Shown in pieces: positions 1 to 6,489 of a stretch of DNA of 7,866 nucleotides. Origin of the DNA: Anaerolineae bacterium (GTDB lineage: Bacteria > Chloroflexota > Anaerolineae > Anaerolineales > Villigracilaceae); NCBI GenBank assembly GCA_003158885.1, contig PMLN01000154.1, positions 1 to 7,866 on the forward strand, given 5' to 3'. The notes below the pieces were generated by a model. The model saw only the letters and a list, made by a program, of their open reading frames with translations. It was not told the DNA's origin and did no database searches. The position numbers and the translations under genes are program-made. Numbering within the stretch: the stretch's first letter is position 1; each line of letters begins with the position of its first letter.

Positions 1-47
1 ATGGAATCGTTGCGGTCTTAGAGTGGATGCTGGAAGAAAGGGATTAG
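1..47 (+). CDS. 3' end of an upstream gene (partial, unidentified)
   Basis: Reading from base 3 gives the tail GIVAVLEWMLEERD followed by TAG at 45-47. Of the three forward frames this one has the most protein-like tail; frame 1 stops at 19-21 and frame 2 reads into the repeat as basic, glycine-rich sequence. Only 14 codons are visible, so the product cannot be named. Given the ABC ATPase downstream it could belong to the same uptake or cobalamin/iron cluster, but that is a guess. The stop codon lies inside the first heptamers of the adjacent repeat array, so the repeat begins within the last codons of this gene. Confidence 0.35.
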   Translation, partial: GIVAVLEWMLEERD

Positions 48-137
48 GGATTAGGGATTAGGGATTAGAGATTAGAGATTAGAGATTAGAGATTAGAGAT
101 TAGAGATTAGAGATTAGAGATTAGAGATTGGAGATTG
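40..137. repeat. Heptanucleotide tandem array, 14 units
   Basis: Four GGGATTA units (40-67) are followed by eight GAGATTA units (68-123) and two GAGATTG units (124-137), with unbroken 7-bp spacing. Each block is internally homogeneous, which points to recent local expansion by slippage or unequal exchange. The four GGG runs at 40-63, separated by ATTA, match the pattern of an intramolecular G-quadruplex and resemble a telomere repeat, though nothing suggests a chromosome end. The array fills most of the gap between the upstream gene and the ABC ATPase. The units are contiguous with no unique spacers, so it is not a CRISPR array. Confidence 0.95.
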
Positions 138-206
138 GTAATTTATGGTGTGGCACAGCAGGAAGATCAGGCACTCAGGCCGTTTTCGGCACTGTTGCGC
201 CCCTAC

Positions 207-211
207 AAGGA
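207..211 (+). promoter_or_regulatory. Ribosome binding site deciding the ABC ATPase start
   Basis: AAGGA ends 6 nt before the ATG at 218. It abuts the alternative ATG at 212 with no spacing, so 218 is the better start. The in-frame ATG at 128 lies inside the heptamer array and would add repeat-encoded residues with no family counterpart. Confidence 0.7.
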
Positions 212-217
212 ATGATT

Positions 218-991
218 ATGTTGAGAATTGAGAATCTTTCCGTCAATTATGGGTCACGGCGCGTGCTGCAGGAGGTTTCGTTGAGCGTGCAGAGCGGCGA
301 GATCGTGGCGTTGATCGGGCCGAACGGCGCGGGGAAATCCACATTGATCCGGGCGGCCAGCGGAGTGATTCCTGTCGAAAGCGGGCGCATTTATACTAAC
401 GGGGATGATTTCCATGCGCTGGCTCCCATGCAGCGCGCAAAGTACCTGGCCGTAGTGCCGCAGGCGGTGGCGCTCCCGCCGGCATTCACGGTCTGGGAAA
501 CTGTTTTAATGGGACGCACGCCCTATCTCGGCTTTCTCGGACAGCCTTCATCCGCCGACGAAGAGATCGCACGCAAGGCATTGAAGCGCGTCAACGCGCT
601 GGGCTTAGCAGAGCGGCGCGTGGGCGAGCTATCGGGAGGTGAACAACAACGCGTGCTGTTGGCGCGGGCCTTGTGCCAATCCACACCCATTATGTTGCTC
701 GATGAACCCACCGCACATTTGGATCTGCAATACCAGGTCAGTTTATTGGATTTGATCGGCAATCTTGCACATCACGACAAGCTGGCCGTTTTGATCGCCC
801 TGCATGACCTGAATTTAGCGGCACGTTATGCGGACCGCGTAGCCTTGATGGTGGCGGGAAAGATCAAGGCCAGCGGCACGCCGCGCGAAGTGCTGACGCC
901 GGAGTTGATCTCCGAGGCTTATTCTCTGCCGGTGCAGGTGGTCAAGCACCCGTTCATGGATGTGCCGCTGGTATTGCCGGAGGGAAAATAA
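218..991 (+). CDS. ABC transporter ATPase, FecE/BtuD-type (iron-siderophore, heme or cobalamin import)
   Basis: This 257-residue protein is the cytoplasmic ATPase of a type II importer, which would power uptake of a metal chelate through a FecCD/BtuC-like permease. The nucleotide-binding domain is complete: Walker A GPNGAGKST (residues 34-42), Q-loop glutamine in VVPQ (82), signature LSGGEQQ (138-144), Walker B IMLLDEP (158-164), and the switch histidine in ALHDLN (196). The stretch TAHLDLQ after Walker B and the length of about 255 residues are typical of the FecE/BtuD/HmuV group. The substrate cannot be told from the ATPase alone. No permease or binding-protein gene is in the window, and the next gene downstream is unrelated and separated by 243 nt, so partners should lie upstream. 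The start at 218 follows the AAGGA site and leaves MLRIENLSV, the normal family N terminus. No clear promoter is visible, so it may be co-transcribed from upstream through the heptamer array. Confidence 0.93.
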   Translation: MLRIENLSVNYGSRRVLQEVSLSVQSGEIVALIGPNGAGKSTLIRAASGVIPVESGRIYTNGDDFHALAPMQRAKYLAVVPQAVALPPAFTVWETVLMGRTPYLGFLGQPSSADEEIARKALKRVNALGLAERRVGELSGGEQQRVLLARALCQSTPIMLLDEPTAHLDLQYQVSLLDLIGNLAHHDKLAVLIALHDLNLAARYADRVALMVAGKIKASGTPREVLTPELISEAYSLPVQVVKHPFMDVPLVLPEGK

Positions 992-1009
992 CGGGGCGTC
1001 GAAAAAACT

Positions 1010-1092
1010 AAACACAAAGGCACGAAGGAAAAAACTTAGACAAAAACCTTTCGCACACGGATTAGACGGATTTCACGGAAGAACACGGATTT
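1010..1092. repeat. Degenerate short repeats (CAC-AAGG and CACGGATT types)
   Basis: Bases 1010-1029 hold CACAAAGG and CACGAAGG back to back. Bases 1054-1092 hold four degenerate copies of a unit near CACGGATTT at 9-10 bp spacing: CACGGATTA, GACGGATTT, CACGGAAGA and CACGGATTT. The CAC-AAGG type reappears at 6493-6518 in the valS leader, which shows the motif is dispersed. No transposase, long terminal inverted repeat or target duplication is visible. These repeats occupy much of the 243-nt spacer between the ABC ATPase and the next operon; the rest of that spacer shows only the TATAAT box. Confidence 0.7.
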
Positions 1093-1184
1093 TTTTGAAC
1101 CTTTTTGGCGATTCATACGAAAGCCGCGTCGTTTTATTCAGAATCACGGCAAGTCCCAAAGAACCAGGAAACTAAAAACGGGTC

Positions 1185-1190
1185 TATAAT
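1185..1190 (+). promoter_or_regulatory. Candidate -10 box for the CHAT/STAND operon
   Basis: A perfect TATAAT lies 44 nt upstream of the ATG at 1235, the right place for a promoter of the two-gene operon. The position 17 bp upstream (about 1162-1167, AACCAG) does not resemble TTGACA, so if this is a promoter it is weak or activator-dependent. An operon held quiet until an activator acts would suit a toxic protease, but that is inference. Confidence 0.4.
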
Positions 1191-1234
1191 CCAAGCATCG
1201 GACTCAGGCAAGGTTAGTGGAAAGGCAGGTCAGG

Positions 1235-1906
1235 ATGTACATTTCCAGTTCTGTTCAAGCACAAAATCTTTGGGATGGGTCTTTGGAAGCGCCCACGCCA
1301 GCATATCGCGGCGTGGACACCATCTCTGCCAGTATTGGTCAGCCCTTTCAATGGGCAGATGGGGAAATGTTGGGCGGAAATTGGAAACCGCCAATTGGCA
1401 GTAATCGCTTTTATCTTCTACAACTTGCTTTCACACTCAGTCCGCGTGGAAATATGAAAGTGACCTCGGCGGATTTTTGCCTGTCACTCGGGACACAGGG
1501 CGGAAAGCAGGCAGTGGTATTTGACGCTTATCCACGCGAGCAAACTGTGGAACAGAATGATTCTGTCACCCTTGGTATTGGCCCTGATTTCAAATTCGGC
1601 ACTGCAGATGTTTCCGTGGCAAAGGCAGAAACAACGATTGATTTCGGAAAAGTCATACCCGTTGTGCACGTGGAAGGATTGCAAGAGTCGCGCTTGTGCT
1701 GGCGATATACGGAACATGCCAAATATCCTTTGAGTGGAAGCCGGCGCATGTTTGCCATCGTGACCTTGCCACCAGAGATAAAAACCGCATTGGCTAAATT
1801 TGAATTGAATGTAACAGTAGAAGACCGCATAGGACGTTTATTCCTTATGCCACCGGAATTTGACACGGAACGATTGCGCTTTGTAGTTGGAGAACGTGGA
1901 GGATAG
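1235..1906 (+). CDS. Uncharacterised 223-residue protein, operon partner of the CHAT-STAND protein
   Basis: I do not recognise this protein. It has no signal peptide, membrane segment or nucleotide-binding motif. Alternating hydrophobic stretches such as VVFDAY, KVIPVVHV and MFAIVTLP, plus many Gly, Pro and Asp residues, suggest a mostly beta-strand soluble fold. It ends in a charged segment, EFDTERLRFVVGERGG. The stop is 3 nt before the start of the CHAT-STAND gene, whose ribosome site overlaps this gene's last codons, so the two are almost certainly co-expressed and probably translationally coupled. That makes it a candidate substrate, inhibitor, adaptor or trigger-binding subunit of the protease. 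An in-frame GTG at 1217 would add six residues (MERQVR), but the ATG at 1235 has an AAAGG site at 1221-1225 and is preferred. The reading frame is intact and its codon usage resembles that of the next gene, so a real gene is likely. Function is unknown. Confidence 0.82.
   Translation: MYISSSVQAQNLWDGSLEAPTPAYRGVDTISASIGQPFQWADGEMLGGNWKPPIGSNRFYLLQLAFTLSPRGNMKVTSADFCLSLGTQGGKQAVVFDAYPREQTVEQNDSVTLGIGPDFKFGTADVSVAKAETTIDFGKVIPVVHVEGLQESRLCWRYTEHAKYPLSGSRRMFAIVTLPPEIKTALAKFELNVTVEDRIGRLFLMPPEFDTERLRFVVGERGG
1898..1902 (+). promoter_or_regulatory. Strong ribosome binding site of the CHAT-STAND gene
   Basis: GGAGG sits 7 nt before the ATG at 1910 and overlaps the end of the upstream gene (stop 1904-1906). 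This fixes the start and supports translational coupling of the two genes. Confidence 0.85.
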
Positions 1907-1909
1907 TCA

Positions 1910-4900
1910 ATGAACTCAAACGATGATCAACTTGTTATTAGTTTCGACAAATTGGAAGACCAGACTGTTGATTTTGAAACACCTATACCGACAGCTGTAT
2001 CTTTTGTCGACGCACGATCAGAAAAATTCATTTTCAAGAATCCCCTTCCTGCAGACTTCTTGAAAGAATTGCGATGGTACGTAGAACGTTCGTGGGAATA
2101 TCGCCACAAAGAAGAAGACAGTCGCATCGAAAGAATTGAAGGAGGTTTACGCAAGTGCGGACAAGATCTATTCAATGCCGTCTTTGAAACATCGCCTCGG
2201 TCGATGGGAATGTATGAACGATTGATGGAGCGGCGAAAAGAAGGAAAAGATTGTTCTATTGTGATTGACACGAAAGAGCCGCGCATCCTGCGCTTACCAT
2301 GGGAACTGCTTGCAGATGAAGGAGGATATCTTTTCAGCAAGAATCCGCCTGTAAATATCCGCCGTCGAATGCGGAAGACAGGAAACACCGATATACGGGA
2401 TTTTTCATTGCCTGTGCGTGTGCTGATGGTTATAAGCAGGCCACTAAAGGCGGGATTTATTGACCCGCGCAGTTCAGCGGAACCTCTGTTGGACGCGTTA
2501 GAAGAGCTTGGCGATGCGGCGGAAGTTGAATTTTTACGTCCTCCCACAGTTACAGCATTAATGCACCGCATACGCGATAAAAAACAACCACCCATTCATG
2601 TTGTCCACTTTGATGGACATGGTGTCTATGATCCCGGTATTGGGCTGGGTTTTCTGTTATTTGAAAAAGATGATTACAGCAACGACATGGTTGACGCCGA
2701 GCGTTTGGGGAACCTGCTTCATGAGTGCGGCATTCCCCTCGTGATATTGGACGCGTGCCAAAGTGCGGAACCCGACGATAAAAATCCTTTTGGGAGCGTC
2801 GCAGCACGCCTGATCGAATCAGGCGTGGGCGGCGTAGTTGCCATGAACTACAGCGTGCTGGTTGAAACATCCAAAAGATTGATCAGGCACTTCTATACAT
2901 CCGTTGCAAAAGGCGAAAGCATTAGCACGGCACTTGGAACAGCGCGGATGGAATTGCTGGCAGATCCAAGCCGAAATCATTATTTCAGCCAACGCGAACA
3001 AAAAGAAATCGAGATTGAACTCCAGGATTGGTTTGTCCCCGCACTTTATCAACAAGCAGATGAATTAATTCCCTTCAAGCCCGATGGAAAACCTGCGTCC
3101 GTTTCTCAAAGATATACAATCCCGCAACAATCAAAGAACGAACGCGGTGGATTTCCGCCAGCACCTCTGCATGGCTTCCACGGACGGGCGCGCGAACTGC
3201 TTGACCTTGAGCGTGCCTTTGCCACGCGAAGCATCGTTGTTCTGCATGGCTTCGGCGGACAGGGCAAGACTGCCCTCGCAACACAAGCCGCGGACTGGTT
3301 CACGCGCACGCATCTTTTTGAGCGGGCGGCGTTCATCTCTTTCGAAACAGGAGCCAGTTTTGATTTCGTTCTGAACGAGTTGGGTAATGCGCTGGTGGAG
3401 GACAACTTCCAGATCCATCCAGGCGATAAGGTCGAAGCCATCGCGCAAGCGCTCAAAGCGAAAACCGCGCTGGTGGTGTGGGATAACTTCGAGAGCATCC
3501 TGCCCAACGGCAACGCGCCGCTCGCACCCGACGAATTGCAAAAGTTATTGGATGCGGCATCAAAATGGTTGGGGGTAGGTTTCGATACGCGCCGCGAAAA
3601 ACATGCGGCGCTACTCAACCAGCAGCGATCCTGCTTATTGATCACCACCCGCAACGCCGATATTCCACATGCGGCATTTACACCCAGCCAGAATTGTTTG
3701 CATAGAGAATTGGAAGGACTGGCCGCAAGCGACGCGCTCGAACTGGCTTCGGCCATCCTTGAAGCGCACAGTATCCAACGCCCGCCGCGCGTTCCTTTGG
3801 AAGAACTATTGAACTTCCTTAAAGGTCATCCGCTCTCATTGCAGTTGGCATTACCACACCTGCGCGAGTACAGCGCCGAAGATTTGGTGAAAGAATACCA
3901 GCAAATTTTGCCGAGCATAAAAGTGGGCGATGCCAAGGAACGCAACGAATCGCTGGAAGTGAGCCTGCGTTTCTCGCTTGACCGCCTGGGCGAAGACGCC
4001 AGAAGCCTGCTGACACGCTTGGCGGTCTTTGAAGGCGGGGCAATGGAAAATATGTTACTTGCTGTCAGTGAAATTCCTGAAAGCGAATGGAATGCGCTCA
4101 AGCCACAATTGACTTCCATTGCGCTCATTCGTTTGGAAGAAATTCTTGGTGTCACCGTTCCTTTCGTGCATTTTCATCCAACCCTCGTGCCCTACCTGCG
4201 CGCCCTGCCCGAAAGCCAAGCCAATTACCCATTACAAATTACCAAATACTGGCAAGAATATTATCAACTTGCCATGCAACTTTATCAACTCGACACCCAA
4301 CACCCCATCGAAGCTCGTAATATTGTTGCGCGCGAACTGCCCAACCTGCGCCGCGCCTTGAAACTGGCTCTTGCGGCGGGCGCGCTGGATGAAGGCGTGG
4401 CTTTTGCGGACAGAATCAATCGGTTTCTGGATGTCTTTGGCCGCTGGCGGGAGAGGGATGAGATCGCGGCTTTAGTGGAGAAAGTAATCAGTGATCAGTC
4501 TTCAGTGAGCAGTGGGAAGATCACCCAGCGCGAGTACCTGATGGAAAAAGGGCGCGGGGAGAGGCTGCGGCAACAGGGACACGCGGGCGAGGCGGAGAAG
4601 GTTTTCCGCGCATTGTTGGCACGGCTGGAGGGGGACGCGGAGTATGACACGCGCTACGACCAGACGCTTGTACTTGGCTATATCGGTCGTTGCCTGGGTG
4701 CGCGGGGATACCCTTCACAGGCAGCCGATTCCTACCGCCGGGCGCTTGTGCTGGCGGAGAAGCTGGAACAGACAGAGAATACCAAGAAACAAATCGGAGC
4801 GTATCATACCGATTTGGCAGATGTATTTAGGGATATGGGGCAATATGACAATGCACGCAAAGAATACGAATCCGCGCTTCAAGTTGACCGCGAACTTGGC

Positions 4901-6058
4901 GATGAGCGCGGCCAAGGTGTTGACCTCGGTCAACTCGGCACGCTGGCAATGCAACAAGGCGACCTGAACGAAGCCCGCAAACGCCACCTTGAGGCCTTGA
5001 GTCTGTTTCAGCGCATGGGCGAAGACCAGATGGAAGCCGTTGCCTGGCACCAGTTGGGCATAGTGGCAGAGGAAGCCCGCGACTGGGAGGAAGCCGAGCG
5101 GTGTTACAAGGAAAGCCTGGCAATTGAAGAAAATCTTGGTCATCCTGAAGGCGCAGCACAAACTTGCAACCAACTTGCCAACCTTGCAAATAGCACGGGG
5201 CGTCCGCAGGAGGCGGAGCGTTGGTATTTGCGAACATTGGAACATGCCAAATTATTACCAGATCAAGGAGCAAATGTTTATAGCAACCTTGCAAACCTCT
5301 ACCTTGCTCAAAACCGGCTGGACGAGGCCGAGAGCTACGCCCGCCGGGCGCTGGCCATTAAGGAAAAGCTTGATCTTTCATCTGAGCCGTGGAAAACCTA
5401 CAATATCCTCGCCCAAATCGCTGAGAAGCGCGGGAAAATGGATGAAGCCCGCGAGTGGCGGCGCAAGGAGCAGGAGTCCTTTGCTTCGTTTGCAGGGAGT
5501 GATACGCAAATCAAACAATTTGAGCCTTTGATTGCGGCAATTATCCAAGCGGCGAATGGCGATGAAAAAGCAAAGGCATATTTGGAAGGTGAGTATCTAA
5601 AAATGCAAGGCGCAGATGAATGGATAAAAGGTGCGCAGGCTTTTCAGTGTTTGATTGCAGGAGAACGAAATGTTGAATTGCTGACAGAGGGTTTAGCGAG
5701 AACTCAAGCACTTATTATTCACCATGTTTTGCAGGCGTTGAATGATAATCAAGAATCATCTGCCGCCAAAGTTCAGCCGCCCACGGTTAGCGGTCAAGCG
5801 CAACAGCAACAACAGGGAGTGACACTTCCGCAACTACTTGAACTTGTCGAGCGCGCGGCGGGAGGTGATAAAGAACTGGGCGGGCAGTTGTTCACGGCCT
5901 TCCAGCAAATGGGGCGCTCCGGCGATGAACTCAATAGCAAGTTAGGCAATGTGTTGTTGCGCGTGCTGGTCGGCGAGCGCGAGCCAAATCTCGATGGTTT
6001 GCCCGATGAAATCGCGTCTGCAATTCGAGGTTTGTTGGGGAGGCTGAAGAACAAGTAA
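1910..6058 (+). CDS. CHAT protease - NB-ARC STAND ATPase - TPR protein
   Basis: This 1382-residue multidomain protein has, in order, a CHAT caspase-like protease at about 45-375, an NB-ARC/AAA-type switch at about 420-760, about eight TPR units at 880-1195, and two related C-terminal modules at about 1203-1280 and 1303-1382. CHAT evidence is LPWELLADE (129-137), catalytic His237 in HFDGHG and catalytic Cys283 in LDACQS. STAND evidence is Walker A GFGGQGKT (447-454), Walker B LVVWDN (521-526), the sensor-like strand CLLITTR (575-581), GHPL (639-642) and an MHD-like HFHPTL (754-759) ending the winged helix. No membrane segment is visible, so it is probably cytosolic. In known STAND proteins the repeats sense a trigger, the NTPase oligomerises and the effector domain is activated; here that would release a protease. 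A role in phage defence or programmed death is inference from architecture. Two period-7 DNA tracts lie inside the frame (4223-4250 and 4488-4515). A Q-rich linker (QAQQQQQG, 1296-1303) separates the C-terminal modules. The gene is intact, with both CHAT residues and all core ATPase motifs kept. Confidence 0.93.
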   Translation: MNSNDDQLVISFDKLEDQTVDFETPIPTAVSFVDARSEKFIFKNPLPADFLKELRWYVERSWEYRHKEEDSRIERIEGGLRKCGQDLFNAVFETSPRSMGMYERLMERRKEGKDCSIVIDTKEPRILRLPWELLADEGGYLFSKNPPVNIRRRMRKTGNTDIRDFSLPVRVLMVISRPLKAGFIDPRSSAEPLLDALEELGDAAEVEFLRPPTVTALMHRIRDKKQPPIHVVHFDGHGVYDPGIGLGFLLFEKDDYSNDMVDAERLGNLLHECGIPLVILDACQSAEPDDKNPFGSVAARLIESGVGGVVAMNYSVLVETSKRLIRHFYTSVAKGESISTALGTARMELLADPSRNHYFSQREQKEIEIELQDWFVPALYQQADELIPFKPDGKPASVSQRYTIPQQSKNERGGFPPAPLHGFHGRARELLDLERAFATRSIVVLHGFGGQGKTALATQAADWFTRTHLFERAAFISFETGASFDFVLNELGNALVEDNFQIHPGDKVEAIAQALKAKTALVVWDNFESILPNGNAPLAPDELQKLLDAASKWLGVGFDTRREKHAALLNQQRSCLLITTRNADIPHAAFTPSQNCLHRELEGLAASDALELASAILEAHSIQRPPRVPLEELLNFLKGHPLSLQLALPHLREYSAEDLVKEYQQILPSIKVGDAKERNESLEVSLRFSLDRLGEDARSLLTRLAVFEGGAMENMLLAVSEIPESEWNALKPQLTSIALIRLEEILGVTVPFVHFHPTLVPYLRALPESQANYPLQITKYWQEYYQLAMQLYQLDTQHPIEARNIVARELPNLRRALKLALAAGALDEGVAFADRINRFLDVFGRWRERDEIAALVEKVISDQSSVSSGKITQREYLMEKGRGERLRQQGHAGEAEKVFRALLARLEGDAEYDTRYDQTLVLGYIGRCLGARGYPSQAADSYRRALVLAEKLEQTENTKKQIGAYHTDLADVFRDMGQYDNARKEYESALQVDRELGDERGQGVDLGQLGTLAMQQGDLNEARKRHLEALSLFQRMGEDQMEAVAWHQLGIVAEEARDWEEAERCYKESLAIEENLGHPEGAAQTCNQLANLANSTGRPQEAERWYLRTLEHAKLLPDQGANVYSNLANLYLAQNRLDEAESYARRALAIKEKLDLSSEPWKTYNILAQIAEKRGKMDEAREWRRKEQESFASFAGSDTQIKQFEPLIAAIIQAANGDEKAKAYLEGEYLKMQGADEWIKGAQAFQCLIAGERNVELLTEGLARTQALIIHHVLQALNDNQESSAAKVQPPTVSGQAQQQQQGVTLPQLLELVERAAGGDKELGGQLFTAFQQMGRSGDELNSKLGNVLLRVLVGEREPNLDGLPDEIASAIRGLLGRLKNK
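4223..4250. repeat. Period-7 repeat inside the STAND gene (AATTACC type)
   Basis: Four heptamers, AATTACC, CATTACA, AATTACC and AAATACT, lie head to tail and encode NYPLQITKY in frame (residues 772-780), just after the winged-helix region. The tract is AT-rich within GC-richer coding sequence and resembles intergenic heptamer arrays, so it may be repeat-derived coding DNA. The copies are imperfect and the tract is short. Confidence 0.55.
4488..4515. repeat. Period-7 repeat inside the STAND gene (TCAGTNN type)
   Basis: Four heptamers, TCAGTGA, TCAGTCT, TCAGTGA and GCAGTGG, encode the low-complexity segment ISDQSSVSSGK (residues 860-870) between the NTPase-linked helices and the TPR array. The unit resembles the TCAGC heptamers in the valS leader (6375-6400). 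The segment looks like a flexible linker created by a repeat insertion in frame. Confidence 0.65.
5816..5851 (+). repeat. In-gene copy of the GVTLPQLLELVE module start
   Basis: These 12 codons (residues 1303-1314) open the last C-terminal module of the STAND protein. The same peptide is encoded again at 6089-6124 beyond the stop codon. The two DNA copies match at 29 of 36 bases and every difference is synonymous. Confidence 0.85.
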
Positions 6059-6092
6059 AAAGGGAAAGGGAAAAGGGGGAAGGGGGAAGGGG
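6059..6092 (+). repeat. G-rich purine tract just after the STAND stop codon
   Basis: An all-purine run follows the TAA directly and contains G runs at 6062-6064, 6068-6070, 6075-6079, 6082-6086 and 6089-6092, separated by 2-4 adenines. The second half is AAGGGGG at period 7 (6073-6092). It fits a G-quadruplex pattern on the coding strand and could influence transcript 3' ends. It also serves as the low-complexity link in front of the module remnant. Confidence 0.85.
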
Positions 6093-6130
6093 TCACGCTG
6101 CCGCAACTGCTCGAACTGGTCGAGAAGTAG
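6059..6130 (+). pseudogene. Remnant of a third C-terminal module, in frame after the stop
   Basis: Continuing in the STAND frame past TAA (6056-6058) gives KGKGKRGKGEG and then GVTLPQLLELVEK, ending at TAG (6128-6130). The second part repeats residues 1303-1314 of the protein exactly, with only synonymous DNA differences over 36 bases. It has no start codon or ribosome site, so it is not an independent gene. The simplest reading is that the gene once carried, or recombined with a paralogue carrying, another copy of the C-terminal module, and that only its first codons survive. Low-level readthrough of TAA would add 23 residues, but there is no evidence for this. Confidence 0.75.
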
Positions 6131-6214
6131 TGCGTCGCACCATGTTAAACGGGATTCTCAAACCGGTGAGATTCTCCGTTTAGCAGAATGAGCCAACCCG
6201 TTAGGTGCGACGCA
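6131..6214. repeat. Nested inverted repeat (palindromic element)
   Basis: TGCGTCGCACC (6131-6141) and GGTGCGACGCA (6204-6214) are perfect 11-bp inverted arms. Inside them, AAACGG (6148-6153) can pair with CCGTTT (6176-6181), and within that TCTCA (6156-6160) can pair with TGAGA around AACCGG-type loop bases. It has no T tract, so it is not a standard terminator, though it may still end or protect the STAND transcript. It could be a REP- or MITE-like element. It starts exactly at the end of the module remnant and finishes 10 bp before the next -35 box. Confidence 0.8.
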
Positions 6215-6224
6215 TTCGCACTTC

Positions 6225-6253
6225 TTGACTCTCCCCGCGTTGGCGCGTATAAT
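6225..6253 (+). promoter_or_regulatory. Sigma-70-type promoter of the valS leader
   Basis: TTGACT (6225-6230) and TATAAT (6248-6253) are separated by exactly 17 bp, one mismatch from the full consensus. Initiation would fall near 6260-6262, a short distance before the first T-box stem. High basal initiation with control by downstream attenuation is the expected logic for a T-box gene. Confidence 0.88.
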
Positions 6254-6365
6254 CCCAGCCATTCAGAAGTAGTAAGCGTCCATGACCTGATAGAGAAGGA
6301 TGCGAACGGTGAAAGCATCCGCAGGGAAACGGCGCCGAAGTCGTCTGGAGCAAATGACGAAGAAA

Positions 6366-6419
6366 TGTTAGCAATCAGCTTTCAGCGTTCAGCTGTCAGC
6401 CCAAAATTGATGGCTAACA
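6366..6419 (+). repeat. Heptamer repeat held in a T-box stem-loop
   Basis: TCAGC recurs at 6375, 6382, 6389 and 6396 with exact 7-bp spacing. The tract is flanked by TGTTAGC (6366-6372) and GCTAACA (6413-6419), and the pairing extends by ATCA/TGAT after one A-G mismatch. The repeat therefore forms most of the loop of an 11-bp stem in the middle of the T-box leader. Confidence 0.75.
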
Positions 6420-6489
6420 AAGTAGAACGTCACGGGAAAGCCCGTTACAGCATAAGCTGATAATGGTCAGCTACAGAGAGCATTCTTTT

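Noticed and set aside
40..137. CRISPR array
   Set aside because: Units are 7 bp and contiguous without unique spacers, and no cas genes are present.
128..217. Upstream in-frame start for the ABC ATPase giving 30 extra residues
   Set aside because: The start lies in the heptamer array, has no ribosome site, and the added residues do not resemble the family; AAGGA correctly precedes 218.
1217..1234. GTG start for the 223-residue protein
   Set aside because: It adds only six residues and has a poorer ribosome site than the ATG at 1235; it remains possible.
1235..1906. Gasdermin-like pore protein as the CHAT target
   Set aside because: CHAT proteases can pair with bacterial gasdermins, but this protein lacks an evident N-terminal lipidation site, hydrophobic pore-forming segments or a C-terminal autoinhibitory tail that I could recognise.
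1927..2595. 222-codon open frame on the - strand
   Set aside because: It is antisense to the CHAT domain, whose catalytic motifs are clearly encoded on the + strand; Ser/Arg-rich composition is typical of a shadow frame.
4715..5245. 176-codon open frame on the - strand with hydrophobic stretches
   Set aside because: It lies antisense to well-formed TPR units; no ribosome site or recognisable family.
6128..6130. TAG as the true end of the STAND gene by stop readthrough or frameshift
   Set aside because: TAA at 6056-6058 is in frame and upstream of the G-rich tract, so slippage in the tract cannot bypass it, and no recoding signal is evident.
6188..6460. 90-codon open frame on the + strand
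   Set aside because: It runs through the palindrome, the sigma-70 promoter and T-box Stem I, has no ribosome site and has repeat-like composition.
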